The notes: generated by a model from the sequence alone, not told the origin. A DNA stretch of 64,000 nucleotides from Nostoc sp. FACHB-152 (GCF_014697475.1 NZ_JACJRV010000002.1:247515-311514), one strand, 5' to 3'. Counted from the stretch's first letter, positions 9,328-19,189 are shown. Translations and numbers: made by a program.

Positions 9328-10722
9328 TCAGCAATTTTTTTGACATTGCTGAATAAATCGCTGGGGAATTTCGACACTCGCCCCCCAATGTAAATGCACA
9401 TAAGAAGCATGAATATTAACAGGTATATTCCATCCTTCATATCCCATGTTTTCTTCGCAATCATAGCGATAAGTTTCAAACAAAGGCTGATAGGAATTTA
9501 ATTCTAAGCTGGAACGATGAAACTCATGTCCGTAAACAGTTGTACCTGCGTCTACTAACAGACTATCTTGTAAAGCTACTGCTCGACGATAACCTAAAGT
9601 TAAACGTTTATCCATGTAAGCAGAGGTTGGTATTACTCCCACCATTGGGTAAGAATTACCAGCAAAATCGATAATTTTTTCACACAAATACATTAAGCCA
9701 CCACACTCAGCAATTGTCGCCATACCTTGCAAAATCGCTGTTTTTACTGATTCACGGGCGGTGCTATTTGTTGCTAATTTTTGGGCAAAAACTTCGGGAA
9801 AGCCACCACCAAAATATATTCCTTGCACACCTTGGGGTAAATCATCCTCTAGTGGACTCCAGAAAACTAACTCTGCACCTAATTGTTGCAATAAATCAAG
9901 ATTGTCTTGGTAATAAAAATTAAAAGCGCGATCGCGTGCAACTGCAATCCTCACTACAGGAGAAGTTATAGCAGATAAGACCTGATTTTCCCTATTATCC
10001 CCATTCTTCAACAAAGGTAATAAACGTTGCCAATCGAAGCAAGTATCCCCTAAATCAGCCAAGCGTTCTATCACCGCATCTAATTCGCTGAGTTCTGCTG
10101 TGGGGACTAAACCCAGATGACGGTCAGGAATTGTGATATCATCTTGACGACGCAATACACCAAGAATAGGTAATTGTAGAGATTTTAAAGAATCTTTGAG
10201 TAACGAGAGATGGCGATCGCTTCCAACGCGATTGAGGACTAAACCAGCTATTTTGATTCTAGGGTCAAACGAACAATAACCGTGAGCGATCGCAGCCACA
10301 GAACCCGACAAGCGACTGCAATCAATTACCAAGACTACAGGTAAATCCAGTAACCGCGCAATATGCGCCGTACTAGCAAAAGTAAATGGGTATTGAGGAA
10401 ATTCTTTCCCACTCCCTACTCCCCACTCTCCACTTCCCATTACACCATCAAACAACCCCATCACCCCTTCCACCAAAGCATATTCACTAGCTTGGCTGTG
10501 ATTAGCAAAACATTTCTGAACGTAAGCTTCCGAAGTCAACACTGGGTCTAAGTTACGACAAGCACGACCTGTGACATACTGATGAAACATTGGGTCAATG
10601 TAGTCTGGCCCTACCTTAAAAGATTGCACCTTACCACCACGACGACATAAAGATGCTAAAAGGGTGAGTGTAACTGTTGTCTTACCCACCCCACTACGTT
10701 CTCCTGCAATTACTAAAGCCAT
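9328..10722 (-). CDS. cobB: Cobyrinic acid a,c-diamide synthase
   Basis: A 464-residue ATP- and glutamine-dependent amidating enzyme of cobalamin (or pseudocobalamin) synthesis. The P-loop-like MALVIAGERSGVGKTTVTL is at the N terminus and the glutamine amidotransferase-like ECGGLMYL with its nucleophile Cys is in the C-terminal half. The C terminus HLHWGASVEIPQRF is typical, so the protein looks complete. Oddly, after VEGVMGLFDG the family normally goes straight to GSTAHxARLL, whereas here about 23 extra residues (about 96-118) are encoded by a GGGAGTG-type tandem repeat. B12 supply matters locally because nrdJ at 19-22 kb is a B12-dependent enzyme. No B12 riboswitch was recognised upstream. 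Confidence 0.93.
   Translation of the reverse strand: MALVIAGERSGVGKTTVTLTLLASLCRRGGKVQSFKVGPDYIDPMFHQYVTGRACRNLDPVLTSEAYVQKCFANHSQASEYALVEGVMGLFDGVMGSGEWGVGSGKEFPQYPFTFASTAHIARLLDLPVVLVIDCSRLSGSVAAIAHGYCSFDPRIKIAGLVLNRVGSDRHLSLLKDSLKSLQLPILGVLRRQDDITIPDRHLGLVPTAELSELDAVIERLADLGDTCFDWQRLLPLLKNGDNRENQVLSAITSPVVRIAVARDRAFNFYYQDNLDLLQQLGAELVFWSPLEDDLPQGVQGIYFGGGFPEVFAQKLATNSTARESVKTAILQGMATIAECGGLMYLCEKIIDFAGNSYPMVGVIPTSAYMDKRLTLGYRRAVALQDSLLVDAGTTVYGHEFHRSSLELNSYQPLFETYRYDCEENMGYEGWNIPVNIHASYVHLHWGASVEIPQRFIQQCQKNC
10407..10440. repeat. STRR-type heptamer repeat inside cobB
   Basis: Degenerate tandem copies of ACTCCCC/ACTCCCT (minus strand GGGAGTG, GGGAGTA), the short tandem repeat family common in Nostocales spacers. 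Here it lies within the cobB reading frame and encodes GSGEWGVGSGK without breaking it. Confidence 0.75.
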
Positions 10723-10932
10723 AAGAAGGTTAAGAGGTTGTGACTAGCTTAAATCTTAAAAGATTAGTATACCGTCACCGTGAAAATACGCTGTGTAGGA
10801 AGGAATAGTGAAAGCGATCGCATTTTTCCTGAAGCTACTCCATACCTTGTTCAGCACCGTTCATTAGGTGCGTGTAAACCCAGGAATTATAGAGGCGATC
10901 GCCAAAATCTATCTTTAGTTATGTGGTGAAAG

Positions 10933-11787
10933 TTAAACTACACACTTTCTTTTGAGTAAATAACCTGCACCAATCACACCAAACCATAAAATACCTAATG
11001 TAGCAGTTGGTTCAGGAATATTTGCTAAACCTCTTGGAGTCAGCCCACCCAAAGAAACTGTATACTCACGAGTATTTTCATTGAATGAAATATTATAATT
11101 GGTTGGGTAATAAGCATCTGTTGGATACGACTGCGGTAGTTTGAGATTTTCAGTAAAACTTTGTTTACTTTCCAAAAATGCTTTTGTAATCATCGGTTCT
11201 AAAAAGGAATATTTTCCGTCATAAAAACCGTAGATAAAAGTTTTACTAAAACCCTTCCCTTGGAATTCATCTGAACCAGGATAAATCCAATGTGCGCCTT
11301 GTCCTTCTTCTCCACTACCTGGTGCAAGAACATAATCTTCTGGGACAATTTCTGGTGCAGGAGTTTTATAAACTATAGCTTCATTTGCACCTGTGACGGT
11401 AATCTCTTCTCTTTGTTCAGGTGTGATGGTGTAAAAGTGAAAGTCGAAATGAGGAACGTTGTATATTCCTGTTGGCCCATGTCCTTGGGGGTTCCAGCCG
11501 AAACCAATATGGTTAATGGCAGTCTCAGAAGCCTGTCCTGGTAAAGAAAATTCGTACTCAATGTTCTCTGTTGGTAAACCTAACAGAGCATCTTCAGATA
11601 TAGTAAGTCCAATTTCTGAAGGCTTATTATTATCATCCACATTCACATAAGCACTAACAGTACCTTGTCCTACTGCTTGTGAAACACTTCTAAAAGTTGC
11701 AGCCTGAACTACACCACTCATTCCTAAACTAACTATTGTTGTTACCAAAGAAGCCAGGGATAAATTCTTCATGCTTGTTATGTTCAT
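10933..11787 (-). CDS. Secreted PEP-CTERM sorting domain protein
   Basis: A 284-residue exported protein. The N terminus has a signal peptide (MKNLSLASLVTTIVSLGMSG, cleavage near VQAATF). An alternative start at the second Met (MKNLSL, five codons in) gives a shorter, more typical signal peptide. The C terminus is a PEP-CTERM tripartite signal: IPEPTATLG, a hydrophobic stretch, then LKRKCVV, which in other bacteria is processed by an exosortase. The body (about 30-255) is beta-rich with HFDFHFYTIT, EDYVLAPGSG and GAHWIYPG, a pattern I associate with a family of uncharacterised PEP-CTERM proteins. Function is unknown. It stands alone, with about 380 nt of repeat-bearing spacer upstream. Confidence 0.85.
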   Translation of the reverse strand: MNITSMKNLSLASLVTTIVSLGMSGVVQAATFRSVSQAVGQGTVSAYVNVDDNNKPSEIGLTISEDALLGLPTENIEYEFSLPGQASETAINHIGFGWNPQGHGPTGIYNVPHFDFHFYTITPEQREEITVTGANEAIVYKTPAPEIVPEDYVLAPGSGEEGQGAHWIYPGSDEFQGKGFSKTFIYGFYDGKYSFLEPMITKAFLESKQSFTENLKLPQSYPTDAYYPTNYNISFNENTREYTVSLGGLTPRGLANIPEPTATLGILWFGVIGAGYLLKRKCVV

Positions 11788-12106
11788 AGCTGCTTATTAG
11801 CTGTTTTATCATTGGTAATTTTTCAAAATAGAGGCTGTCTTAAATATTTAGTAATAGATTCTTGTTAATTACTAGCCTCTATTCAAAACTGATTTTCTTC
11901 AAAATCTATGGCAGATAATATCATACGCAGAAACACGTAATTTAAGTAGGTCGTTGTGAATATTTACCGTCAGGATAAGGCAGGAGGCAGAAGGCAGGAG
12001 GGAAGAAGCTTTGAGCTTAGTTAATCTTTCGTAACATAGTTAGTTTTTTCTCACCGACTTATTTATATAAAAATAGAAAGCATCAATGAAGTAGTATAAT
12101 GAACGC
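11788..12106. other. Spacer between opcA terminator and PEP-CTERM gene
   Basis: No gene is seen. AT-rich sequence presumably contains the promoter of the PEP-CTERM gene. At about 11977-12006 there is a GCAGGAG/GGCAGAA heptamer tract of the STRR type. Confidence 0.5.
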
Positions 12107-12145
12107 AAAAAACCTCCCAATTTCCACAATAGGGAGGCTTTTTTG
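12107..12145 (-). terminator. Rho-independent terminator after opcA
   Basis: CCTCCC (12113-12118) pairs with GGGAGG (12132-12137) across a 13-nt loop, with an A-run on the left and a T-run on the right, so it could act in both directions. It begins 21 nt past the opcA stop and is the natural end of the fbp-tal-zwf-opcA transcript. Confidence 0.85.
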
Positions 12146-12165
12146 AAAAATTGACTCAGTTGAAT

Positions 12166-13530
12166 CTAACTCTTCGCTGCCAATTTCAGAGTTTGAGCGA
12201 TAACTCCTAAGCTATCTTCAAACAGAGTTTCGCGTCCCCAACGTTGTACTTGCTGACTCAGCAGTGCTTCCGCTTTTTGTTCTGACAGTGAACTTACTTG
12301 TTGGTACAAACCAGCAGACTGAGCGCCGCCTTGGGTTTCCATCCGCATACAACCGCCAGTTTCTGTGCAAATTACAGTGCTACAGTCTGCCTTGGGATTA
12401 GTGGAACTCAGACGCAAAGCAATTAAGTCACCCGCTACATCGCCGACATCAGCCACGGGAACGCCAGCTAACTCGACTTCGATTTGTTTTTGGTCTTGGG
12501 CAACAAAGCGAATACGAGTGATATCGTAATCATCGCTTTCCTTTTGGTAGGAAATGGGCATCCATTCTAAGCGGCTGGCCAACCAACCAATAAACAAAAG
12601 TGCTTGGGTAGAGTTGCCTTTTTCATAATCAAGCATTACACGGTCAATTTCTGTGAGTGCGTCACGACGATGGGGTGGGTCGTAAGCTTCCGCAGTCAAT
12701 TCTTGCCATGCAGCCAAACGCCGCCAATTGAGGTCAGCTAAAGGTACACTGTTTTCTATCAACTCTTGTAAGCTGAGTAAATCATTTTCTGGCTCGTTGA
12801 AGTTGCAAGAATCAACTATCACGTTGTTGCAAACTGCTGCCAATCGCTTAAATAATGTGTTGTTGGGGTCGGGAGTTGCTTTCCACCACAAGAACTTAGG
12901 TAGACCACCAATTAATAGTGCCGGAATCATCCCACCAACTCTTTCTAAAGCCGAGGTCGTACCAGAGAGAGTGATGTATTCGCAACAAACAAGGGTACTG
13001 GAAGTCTGCTTTTGGATGGGACAGTAAGCAGAAACTTGGGCTTTTACACCTTCATCTTCACCTGCGATCGGACACAGGGCAATAATGCGGCAAGGGTTAC
13101 GTAGAGCAATTTCATCAGCAATTGTGGGGCTGGTGGTATTGAGGCTATACGCACCATTACTGTTGACAACTCCATTACCTTGGCGTTTAGCATATTCTTC
13201 TCGCAATTTCGCCAAAGTTTCTGGTGTTGCAGTGCCAGTTTCTAGCAGTTGATATTTCTTTTGTGCTTCCCGTAGGGCTGTGTCTGTCTGCGGCCCTAAA
13301 ATGCCATCAATGGGGCCGTTATAAAATCCCAGAGATGCTAATAGATATTGAGTTTCTTCGGGTTCGTAAACCACTAAGGTAAAAGTTGTAGCACGAGTGG
13401 CAGCAGGTAGTGCGCCATCTTCACCAGTGATGCCATAACTTTGCCAAATTTGATTCAATTCCGCTTCGATTTCATTAAGCGAAACATCTTTAGGGGCTTG
13501 AAGTGAAAATATGGTAGGAGCTTGGGTCAT
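12166..13530 (-). CDS. opcA: Glucose-6-phosphate dehydrogenase assembly/activator protein OpcA
   Basis: A 454-residue OpcA. In cyanobacteria it allosterically activates G6PDH and helps its assembly, needed for the oxidative pentose phosphate pathway in the dark and in heterocysts. The N-terminal part contains a peptidoglycan-binding-like repeat unit (about 55-95: LLASLGFYNGPIDGILGPQT), a known feature of cyanobacterial OpcA. The OpcA domain follows, with PCRIIALCPI, GGLPKFLWWKATPDP and DSCNFNEPENDL. Several Cys residues (for example in CPIQKQTSSTLVCCEYITL) are candidates for the redox control reported for the protein. It is last in the minus-strand group fbp, tal, zwf, opcA, 87 nt after zwf, and ends in a strong terminator. 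Confidence 0.95.
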   Translation of the reverse strand: MTQAPTIFSLQAPKDVSLNEIEAELNQIWQSYGITGEDGALPAATRATTFTLVVYEPEETQYLLASLGFYNGPIDGILGPQTDTALREAQKKYQLLETGTATPETLAKLREEYAKRQGNGVVNSNGAYSLNTTSPTIADEIALRNPCRIIALCPIAGEDEGVKAQVSAYCPIQKQTSSTLVCCEYITLSGTTSALERVGGMIPALLIGGLPKFLWWKATPDPNNTLFKRLAAVCNNVIVDSCNFNEPENDLLSLQELIENSVPLADLNWRRLAAWQELTAEAYDPPHRRDALTEIDRVMLDYEKGNSTQALLFIGWLASRLEWMPISYQKESDDYDITRIRFVAQDQKQIEVELAGVPVADVGDVAGDLIALRLSSTNPKADCSTVICTETGGCMRMETQGGAQSAGLYQQVSSLSEQKAEALLSQQVQRWGRETLFEDSLGVIAQTLKLAAKS

Positions 13531-13617
13531 AGCTATTTAAGTATGAAGTGTGAAATATGAAATATGAAGTGTGAAGGCTGTAATTTTTTCATACTTTAGC
13601 CTTCAGCTTTCATACTT

Positions 13618-15147
13618 TTAAAGTCTGCGCCAGCGACGGCCATCTTGGTTAATCAACAGTTCTGCTTCTGCGGGTTCCCAAGTGCCAGCTTCATACTGAG
13701 GAATAGTGGCTGGGTCTGCGGGCGCGTCCCAAACAGAAAGGGCAGGGGTAACTACTTGCCAAGCTGCTTCCACTTCGTCAGCCCTGGTGAACAATGTTTG
13801 GTCGCCCATCATACAATCAAGAAATAGGCGATCGTAGGCATCAGAGGTGGCTTCGATACCGAAAGAACCGTAGCTAAAATCCATATCTACGGAACGAGTA
13901 CGGAATTCTGCCCCTGGCATTTTCACATCAAAGCGTAATGAAATTCCTTCATTAGGTTGAATCCGCATTGCCAAAATGTTGGCATTTCTCTGTTGGGCGG
14001 CGGACTGGAACATAGTTGAAGGAACTTCGCGGAAATGGATGGAGATTTCGCTGACTTTTTTCGGCATCCGTTTGCCAGTCCGGAGGTAGAAAGGCACACC
14101 TTGCCAACGCCAGTTATCTACCAAAAATTTCATCGCTACATAAGTAGGTGTACTAGAGTTAGGTGCAACTCCTGGTTCTTCTCGATACCCTGGTACTTGT
14201 TGCCCTTTCATCCAACCTGCACTGTATTGCCCACGAATAGCTGCACGAGACAAATTATGAACATCAGCCAAGCGAGTAGCTTGTAGCACCTTAACTTTTT
14301 CTGTACGGATACTATTAGCATCCATTGAGTTGGGTGCTTCCATTGCTGTCAAGCAGTACAGTTGCATCAAGTGATTTTGCAACATATCCCGCAGTGCGCC
14401 AGCTTTTTCGTAGTAACCTGCCCGGTCTTCTACACCTACGGTTTCCGCAACGGTAATTTGTACGTGGTCAACAAACCTACGGTTCCACAATGGTTCAAAA
14501 ATCGCGTTGGCAAAGCGAAACACGAGCAAGTTCTGTACGGTTTCTTTACCTAAGTAGTGGTCAATGCGGTAGACTTGGTTTTCTTTACAATACTTCTGTA
14601 CAACAACATTGAGGCTTTGGGCAGAAGCTAAGTCTCGACCGAAGGGTTTTTCAATTACCAAACGATGCTTGTAGGGGTCTTCTAGCATTCCGGCTCCGCC
14701 TAATTGCCGGATGGCTTCGGGGAAGAAGTTGGGAGCGACGGAGAGGTAGAACATCCGGTTGCCACGTGTTCCCCGTTTTTCGTCTAATTCGCCCAGTAGA
14801 TCTTTTAGTTTGTGATAACTTTCGGGGTTGTCTATGTCACCGGGACAGTAAAACAAACCTTGCGAAAAATCTTGCCAAAGTTCTTCGGGGTCAACACCAC
14901 CGTGTGCTTCCTCCATACCTTTCCGCATTTGCTCACGGAAGTATTCATGACTCCATTCCCGACGCGCAACACCGACAATGGTAGTTTCTGGGGGAATGCG
15001 CCGTTCTTTCCGTAGTTTGTATAATGCTGGAACTAGTTTACGCCAGGTTAAATCACCAGACGCGCCAAAGATAACTATAATTTGGGGTTCGGGCATCCCT
15101 TGTTGTTGTAAGCCAACGCGCAAGGGATTTTCTAGCAGACTGACCAT
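13618..15147 (-). CDS. zwf: Glucose-6-phosphate 1-dehydrogenase
   Basis: A 509-residue enzyme oxidising glucose 6-phosphate to 6-phosphogluconolactone with NADP+, the entry step of the oxidative pentose phosphate pathway and a main source of reductant for nitrogenase in heterocysts. The Rossmann motif [11 protein letters not shown] is at 28-38, EKPFGRDL at about 166-173, and the active-site signature RIDHYLGKE at 194-202. Length is standard. It lies between tal (90-nt gap) and opcA (87-nt gap) on one strand. The upstream and downstream spacers carry the short repeat GTATGAAGT, so intercistronic regions have been remodelled without breaking the gene order. Confidence 0.97.
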   Translation of the reverse strand: MVSLLENPLRVGLQQQGMPEPQIIVIFGASGDLTWRKLVPALYKLRKERRIPPETTIVGVARREWSHEYFREQMRKGMEEAHGGVDPEELWQDFSQGLFYCPGDIDNPESYHKLKDLLGELDEKRGTRGNRMFYLSVAPNFFPEAIRQLGGAGMLEDPYKHRLVIEKPFGRDLASAQSLNVVVQKYCKENQVYRIDHYLGKETVQNLLVFRFANAIFEPLWNRRFVDHVQITVAETVGVEDRAGYYEKAGALRDMLQNHLMQLYCLTAMEAPNSMDANSIRTEKVKVLQATRLADVHNLSRAAIRGQYSAGWMKGQQVPGYREEPGVAPNSSTPTYVAMKFLVDNWRWQGVPFYLRTGKRMPKKVSEISIHFREVPSTMFQSAAQQRNANILAMRIQPNEGISLRFDVKMPGAEFRTRSVDMDFSYGSFGIEATSDAYDRLFLDCMMGDQTLFTRADEVEAAWQVVTPALSVWDAPADPATIPQYEAGTWEPAEAELLINQDGRRWRRL

Positions 15148-15237
15148 AACAATTTCGGATGTTAGTTTGGGAAGTTTGGATAGGAGGGAAGTATGAAGTA
15201 TGAAATTTCAGACTTTACACTTCATACTTCTTAGTCC

Positions 15238-16383
15238 TTATACAGGTGACAATAGCTTGACTTTATTTTCTAAAGAGTTCATCAAGGACTTGAAAGGTTG
15301 AACGAACTTATCAATACCTTCAACTAATAGTTCATCCATTACGGCATCAATATCAATATTGATGTCAGGGTCTTTCAAGCTTTCGATAAGTTGATAAGCC
15401 TCTTCAACGTTTGTTTCTACACGATCGCCTACGTCGCAGTGGTCGGCACAAGCTGCTATTGTCGAGGGTGGTAAGGTGTTAACGGTATCGTGACCAATTA
15501 ACTCATCGACGTACATGACATCGCTGTAGTGGGGGTCTTTGGTGCTGGTACTAGCCCAAAGTAATCGTTGAACTTTTGCTCCTTTAGCGGCTATTGCTTG
15601 CCAACGCTCGCCATTGATAATTTTCTTGTATTCTTGATAAGCTATTTTGGCATTAGCGATCGCTACTTTACCTTTGACGGCTCGCAGTCTGGCTTCTAAG
15701 TTAATATCATCCGCGCCACGCGCCAATTTGGCATCGATTTTACCGTCAATGTTGCTATCAATCCGACTGAGGAAAAAGCTAGCTACAGAAGCAATTTTGC
15801 TAACGTCTTTCCCCTCGGCTGCACGTTTTTCTAAACCTCCAATATAAGCCCAAGCTGAATTTATGTAGCTTTGTACAGAAAATAACAAAGTAACATTAAC
15901 GTTGATGCCATCAGCTATTACTGCTTCTACGGCGGGTAAACCGGATTCTGTACCAGGAATTTTAATCATGACATTTTCCCGGCCAATTTCTTGGTAATAG
16001 CGACGGGCTTCGTTGATGGTGGCTTGAGTATCATGAGCAATAGTTGGTGGTACTTCGATACTCACATAACCATCAAGTCCATTCGAGGCTTCATATACGG
16101 GGCGTAAAATATCACAAGCATTGCGGATATCTGCAAAAACTAAAGATTCGTAAATTTTATCGATTGGTAATCCCGCACGTACTCCCGCTTCTATATCAGC
16201 ATCATAAATTGCATTACCGGCGATCGCCTTTTCAAAAATAGCTGGGTTGGAGGTAATTCCCGCGATTCCTTGATTTTCTACTAAATTCTTGAGTTCCCCC
16301 GATTGAATAAGGTCACGGGTCAAATTATCCATCCAGATACTTTGACCATATTGTTTAATCTCTTGTAGATGATTAGTGGTCAT
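15238..16383 (-). CDS. tal: Transaldolase
   Basis: A transaldolase of 381 residues from the ATG at 16383, exchanging a dihydroxyacetone unit between sugar phosphates in the non-oxidative pentose phosphate branch. Motifs include GITSNPAIFEKAI at the N terminus, VSIEVPP, the Schiff-base lysine segment ENVMIKIPGTESGLPA, and NVTLLFSVQSY. A longer frame opens at 16416, but the ATG at 16383 has an excellent Shine-Dalgarno (CGGAGGAAG at 16391-16399) and yields the usual N terminus MTTNHLQEIKQYGQ. It is second in fbp, tal, zwf, opcA. The roughly 250-nt gap to fbp is the widest in the cluster and may contain an internal promoter. Confidence 0.95.
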   Translation of the reverse strand: MTTNHLQEIKQYGQSIWMDNLTRDLIQSGELKNLVENQGIAGITSNPAIFEKAIAGNAIYDADIEAGVRAGLPIDKIYESLVFADIRNACDILRPVYEASNGLDGYVSIEVPPTIAHDTQATINEARRYYQEIGRENVMIKIPGTESGLPAVEAVIADGINVNVTLLFSVQSYINSAWAYIGGLEKRAAEGKDVSKIASVASFFLSRIDSNIDGKIDAKLARGADDINLEARLRAVKGKVAIANAKIAYQEYKKIINGERWQAIAAKGAKVQRLLWASTSTKDPHYSDVMYVDELIGHDTVNTLPPSTIAACADHCDVGDRVETNVEEAYQLIESLKDPDINIDIDAVMDELLVEGIDKFVQPFKSLMNSLENKVKLLSPV

Positions 16384-16390
16384 AGCTATA

Positions 16391-16399
16391 CTTCCTCCG
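16391..16399 (-). promoter_or_regulatory. Shine-Dalgarno that fixes the tal start
   Basis: CGGAGGAAG on the minus strand, 7 nt upstream of the ATG at 16383. It lies inside the longer open frame and decides against the start at 16416. Confidence 0.85.
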
Positions 16400-16633
16400 T
16401 TTAATGATGTTTCCAAGCGAACTTGGCAAATCCATCAGTGTGATAGTGACTTTTGCATTGTGGCTTTGCCCATCACTTATTACATCGACCTGCTGAGATA
16501 ATCTCTACTTCTTTTGTTGTAAGTAGCGATATTTCTCAGACCTCATCCCAAGTGAAGATTAACTGAGTCATTGGTCATTGGTCATTGGTCAATAGTCAAG
16601 AGTGATTCTCCCTTGCCTATTTTTTTGCCAAAC

Positions 16634-17683
16634 CTAGTGACCGTTTTGAATAAAAGACTCAACTTTAGCAACTGACTCTTTGCTACCAATAATCAGAGGT
16701 GTGCGCTGGTGTAATTTTTTCGGCACGACATCTAAGATATCTACTAATCCTGTGGTAGCGCGACCGCCTGCTTGTTCAATTAAAAACGCTAGAGGAGCAG
16801 ATTCATATAACAAGCGTAATTTACCTTCTGGCTTTTGAATTGTGCCTGGATAAAGGAACACACCACCTTGAACTAAAATTCTATGAATATCACTTACCAT
16901 CGCGCCGCTATAACGAGCTGTGTAACCCTCTGTACGGTGAACATAGCGAACATATTCCCGAATTGACTCTTCCCACTGCCAGAAATTACCTTCATTGACA
17001 CTATAAACAGAACCGTGGTTAGGAATGCGGATATTTTCTTCGGTCAGAATAAACTCACCTAGGCTAGGATCGAGAACAAAAGAATGAACCCCTTTACCGA
17101 TACTATAAACCAGCATGGTGCTAGGCCCATACAGGATGTATCCGGCAGCAATTTGCTTGCGGCCACTAGCTAATAAATCGGTAGCTAAACCATCCGTATC
17201 AGTACCTTCTTGTTGGCGAATGGCAAAAATTGAACCCAAACTGAGATTAGTATCAGTATTAGAAGAACCATCTATTGGGTCATAAAGCAAGGTATAACGA
17301 CCTATAGGGCAGTTTTCAGGGATATAATAGGGGTTTTCCATCTCTTCGGAAGCAAGGCGGCAAACTAAGCCACTTTGCTTAAACACCGAGATAAATACAT
17401 CGTTGGCATAGACATCCATCTTTTTGACGGACTCGCCTTGAACATTCACATCCCCAGTAAAACCGAGAACGCCTTCCATTAAACCTGCGTGGCTAAGACG
17501 ACGGGCAATTAATTTACCTGCTAAGGCAATGCGATTCATCAGTGCGCTTAAGTCTTGGGCATCAGGCCCAAAGCTCTGAAGTTGCTGGAGTACGTGACGA
17601 GATAAGGTTGTACAATCGCGATCTAGAGCTTTGTCCGTATTATGCTCGATTGACAACTCCAGAGATTCTGGCGCTTGAGCCAT
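16634..17683 (-). CDS. fbp: Class I fructose-1,6-bisphosphatase
   Basis: A 349-residue class I FBPase converting fructose 1,6-bisphosphate to fructose 6-phosphate. The metal and substrate motifs are clear: [15 protein letters not shown] at about 77-91, SEEME at 112-116, and [20 protein letters not shown] at 134-153. It is the first gene of the fbp-tal-zwf-opcA group. In heterocysts, where the Calvin cycle is off, this arrangement is thought to recycle triose phosphates back into the oxidative pathway. I looked for a canonical NtcA box (GTA-N8-TAC) upstream and did not find a convincing one. Confidence 0.96.
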   Translation of the reverse strand: MAQAPESLELSIEHNTDKALDRDCTTLSRHVLQQLQSFGPDAQDLSALMNRIALAGKLIARRLSHAGLMEGVLGFTGDVNVQGESVKKMDVYANDVFISVFKQSGLVCRLASEEMENPYYIPENCPIGRYTLLYDPIDGSSNTDTNLSLGSIFAIRQQEGTDTDGLATDLLASGRKQIAAGYILYGPSTMLVYSIGKGVHSFVLDPSLGEFILTEENIRIPNHGSVYSVNEGNFWQWEESIREYVRYVHRTEGYTARYSGAMVSDIHRILVQGGVFLYPGTIQKPEGKLRLLYESAPLAFLIEQAGGRATTGLVDILDVVPKKLHQRTPLIIGSKESVAKVESFIQNGH

Positions 17684-18026
17684 GTTTGTTTCTCCCTAGT
17701 GATTAGCTAAATAGTTGGGTTGAAAAAATAGTCCGTAGCAACTGATAGCTGCTGCTTCTATCTTAGAAAGGTAATTAGATAACCTGGATATGACTTTAGA
17801 TAAACTAAAGAAATGGATAAATTTTGGCTGAGTTTTCCAAAGCAAAAAAGTAAAGTTGCGTCTTGAAGCGTAGACGCACATAGGACTTACATTATGTCCG
17901 GCTAATCAGTTGTAATTTGATACATCTGTGCAGAAATAGTACAACTTTCTCCCCTACCCCCTTGCAGTCTTAATGACAAGTCTTTCACCGGACACGATAT
18001 TACGCACCCAAATCACACCCATGCGG
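17684..18026. other. Spacer upstream of fbp
   Basis: No convincing gene. A 61-codon frame at 17696-17881 lacks family features. TGTCCGG (17895-17901) and CCGGACA (17988-17994) form an imperfectly conserved inverted repeat around 86 nt. The fbp promoter must lie here, but no boxes can be assigned with confidence. Confidence 0.5.
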
Positions 18027-18074
18027 AAAAAACCGACTAGCCATGAGATCAGTTTTTTACTCAAAACCAGTCGG
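18027..18074 (-). terminator. Rho-independent terminator after the RRM gene
   Basis: On the minus strand CCGACT (from 18074 down) pairs with AGTCGG (18038-18033) and is followed by TTTTTT. It lies about 135 nt past the RRM stop, implying a long 3' UTR. Confidence 0.75.
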
Positions 18075-18209
18075 GTGTCGTTATTATTGCTTAATACTTA
18101 CAGCAGTTTTTCACTAATTAAGCCTGCTGCCATGAGTTCTAGTTAACTCCAGCAAATAAAGTTCTTGCGTAACTAGAAGACAATTTGTTATTATTAGCAT
18201 CCAGCTTGT

Positions 18210-18509
18210 TTAAATTTCTTGTTTTTTCGCCCAGTCACCTCGTCGGTTATCATCTCTTCGGTTGTCTTCTCGCGGTTTGGCTTTGTTCACTCTAAGTTGA
18301 CGGCCCATCCATTCTGCACCATCTAACTCAGTAATAGCTGCATCTTCTTGAGCGTCTTCTTCCATTTCCACAAAAGCAAAGCCTCGCATCCGCCCTGTTT
18401 CACGATCGGTAGGCAAGACTACTCTTTTGACCTCGCCGTAGTCTGCAAAGACTGCTTTTAAATCTGCTTCAGTAGCACGGTAGGAGAGATTACCAACGTA
18501 AATAGTCAT
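18210..18509 (-). CDS. RRM-type RNA-binding protein (cyanobacterial Rbp family)
   Basis: A 99-residue protein with one RNA recognition motif: RNP2 IYVGNL at residues 3-8 and RNP1 RGFAFVEM at 42-49. An Arg/Asp-rich tail (about 79-95) follows. The start was set at the ATG at 18509 because MTIYVGNLSY is the conserved N terminus; a GTG three codons upstream is the alternative. Members of this family bind single-stranded RNA, and several are cold-inducible in Anabaena, with regulation through a long 5' UTR. Here about 460 nt of gene-free sequence precede the start. No partner gene is in the same transcript. Confidence 0.92.
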   Translation of the reverse strand: MTIYVGNLSYRATEADLKAVFADYGEVKRVVLPTDRETGRMRGFAFVEMEEDAQEDAAITELDGAEWMGRQLRVNKAKPREDNRRDDNRRGDWAKKQEI

Positions 18510-18880
18510 GTGGATCACGTAATTTTCAACAAACAGCGATTAGTTCAGCGAGAAAACAGATCTAAACAAACTGCAAATCTTGCATCGTCGCTTCTGATTC
18601 ATTGATGGCGAATGTTGTAGGGCAGCAGTCGTGGTGCTGGCATAACTTCAACTAAACTGTCCATGCGGCTGAACTTACGCTTACGCTCATATGATAACTG
18701 ATTGTGACATTTTTCAAAGTATGGGATATTACAATCCTCAATAACATAAAATAAGCCAATCTTATATATTTTTTTAAATAGAGATTTTATGTTAAGATAC
18801 TTTGTTAATTTAGATTATTTTTAATAGGATTTAAGATTAAAAATAGCTATTTATAAATACTGGTATTTTCTAGAAAACAC
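18510..18880. other. Long leader region upstream of the RRM gene
   Basis: No gene is seen. The stretch becomes strongly AT-rich at about 18735-18880. It is consistent with promoter plus long 5' UTR of the RRM gene, as described for cyanobacterial rbp genes. I cannot define a structure by eye. Confidence 0.45.
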
Positions 18881-18931
18881 AAAAAAATTACCTGCAACTC
18901 CCCTTAACCTAAGAGAAAAGAAGTTGCAGGT
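18881..18931 (-). terminator. Terminator of the 73-residue gene
   Basis: ACCTGCAACT (18890-18899) and AGTTGCAGGT (18922-18931) form a perfect 10-bp stem. On the minus strand it is followed by AATTTTTTT. It lies 37 nt past the stop of the gene at 18968. Confidence 0.9.
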
Positions 18932-18967
18932 TTTAATTAGCAATGAGAATTGAAATTAGCAATAAAT

Positions 18968-19189
18968 TTACTCAATGGAAATGCTTTGTGGGCCAGTAGC
19001 TCTACCGTTAGCACCTCCAGTTGTTGTAGTGGTGGTAAGGCTAGTCACGCCTCTCTGTTGATCTAGCCAACTTTTGACGGGATCGTCTTTAAGGTTGAGT
19101 CGCAGAACACCAGAGGCAAAGCCACCTAAGAATGAGGCTGGGTGCTGAATGAATTCTTTAAAGATGGGTGATAATTCATCAAGAAACAT
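18968..19189 (-). CDS. Small conserved-looking hypothetical protein
   Basis: A 73-residue protein, MFLDELSPIFKEFIQHPASF followed by a Gly-rich helix, LKDDPVKSWLDQQRG and a low-complexity Thr tail (TTTTTT) ending in QSISIE. A good Shine-Dalgarno (AGGAG, 7 nt before the ATG) and a strong terminator just past the stop argue that it is real and monocistronic. The N-terminal half could form an amphipathic helix with the hydrophobic segment FLGGFASGVLRL. I do not recognise the family and assign no function. Confidence 0.7.
   Translation of the reverse strand: MFLDELSPIFKEFIQHPASFLGGFASGVLRLNLKDDPVKSWLDQQRGVTSLTTTTTTGGANGRATGPQSISIE

Noticed and set aside
17696-17881. 61-codon minus-strand frame upstream of fbp
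   Set aside because: No family match, no ribosome binding site, and located in the fbp promoter region.
17684-18026. NtcA binding site (GTA-N8-TAC) upstream of fbp
   Set aside because: Only imperfect matches such as GGT-N9-ACC at about 17779 were found; not enough to call.
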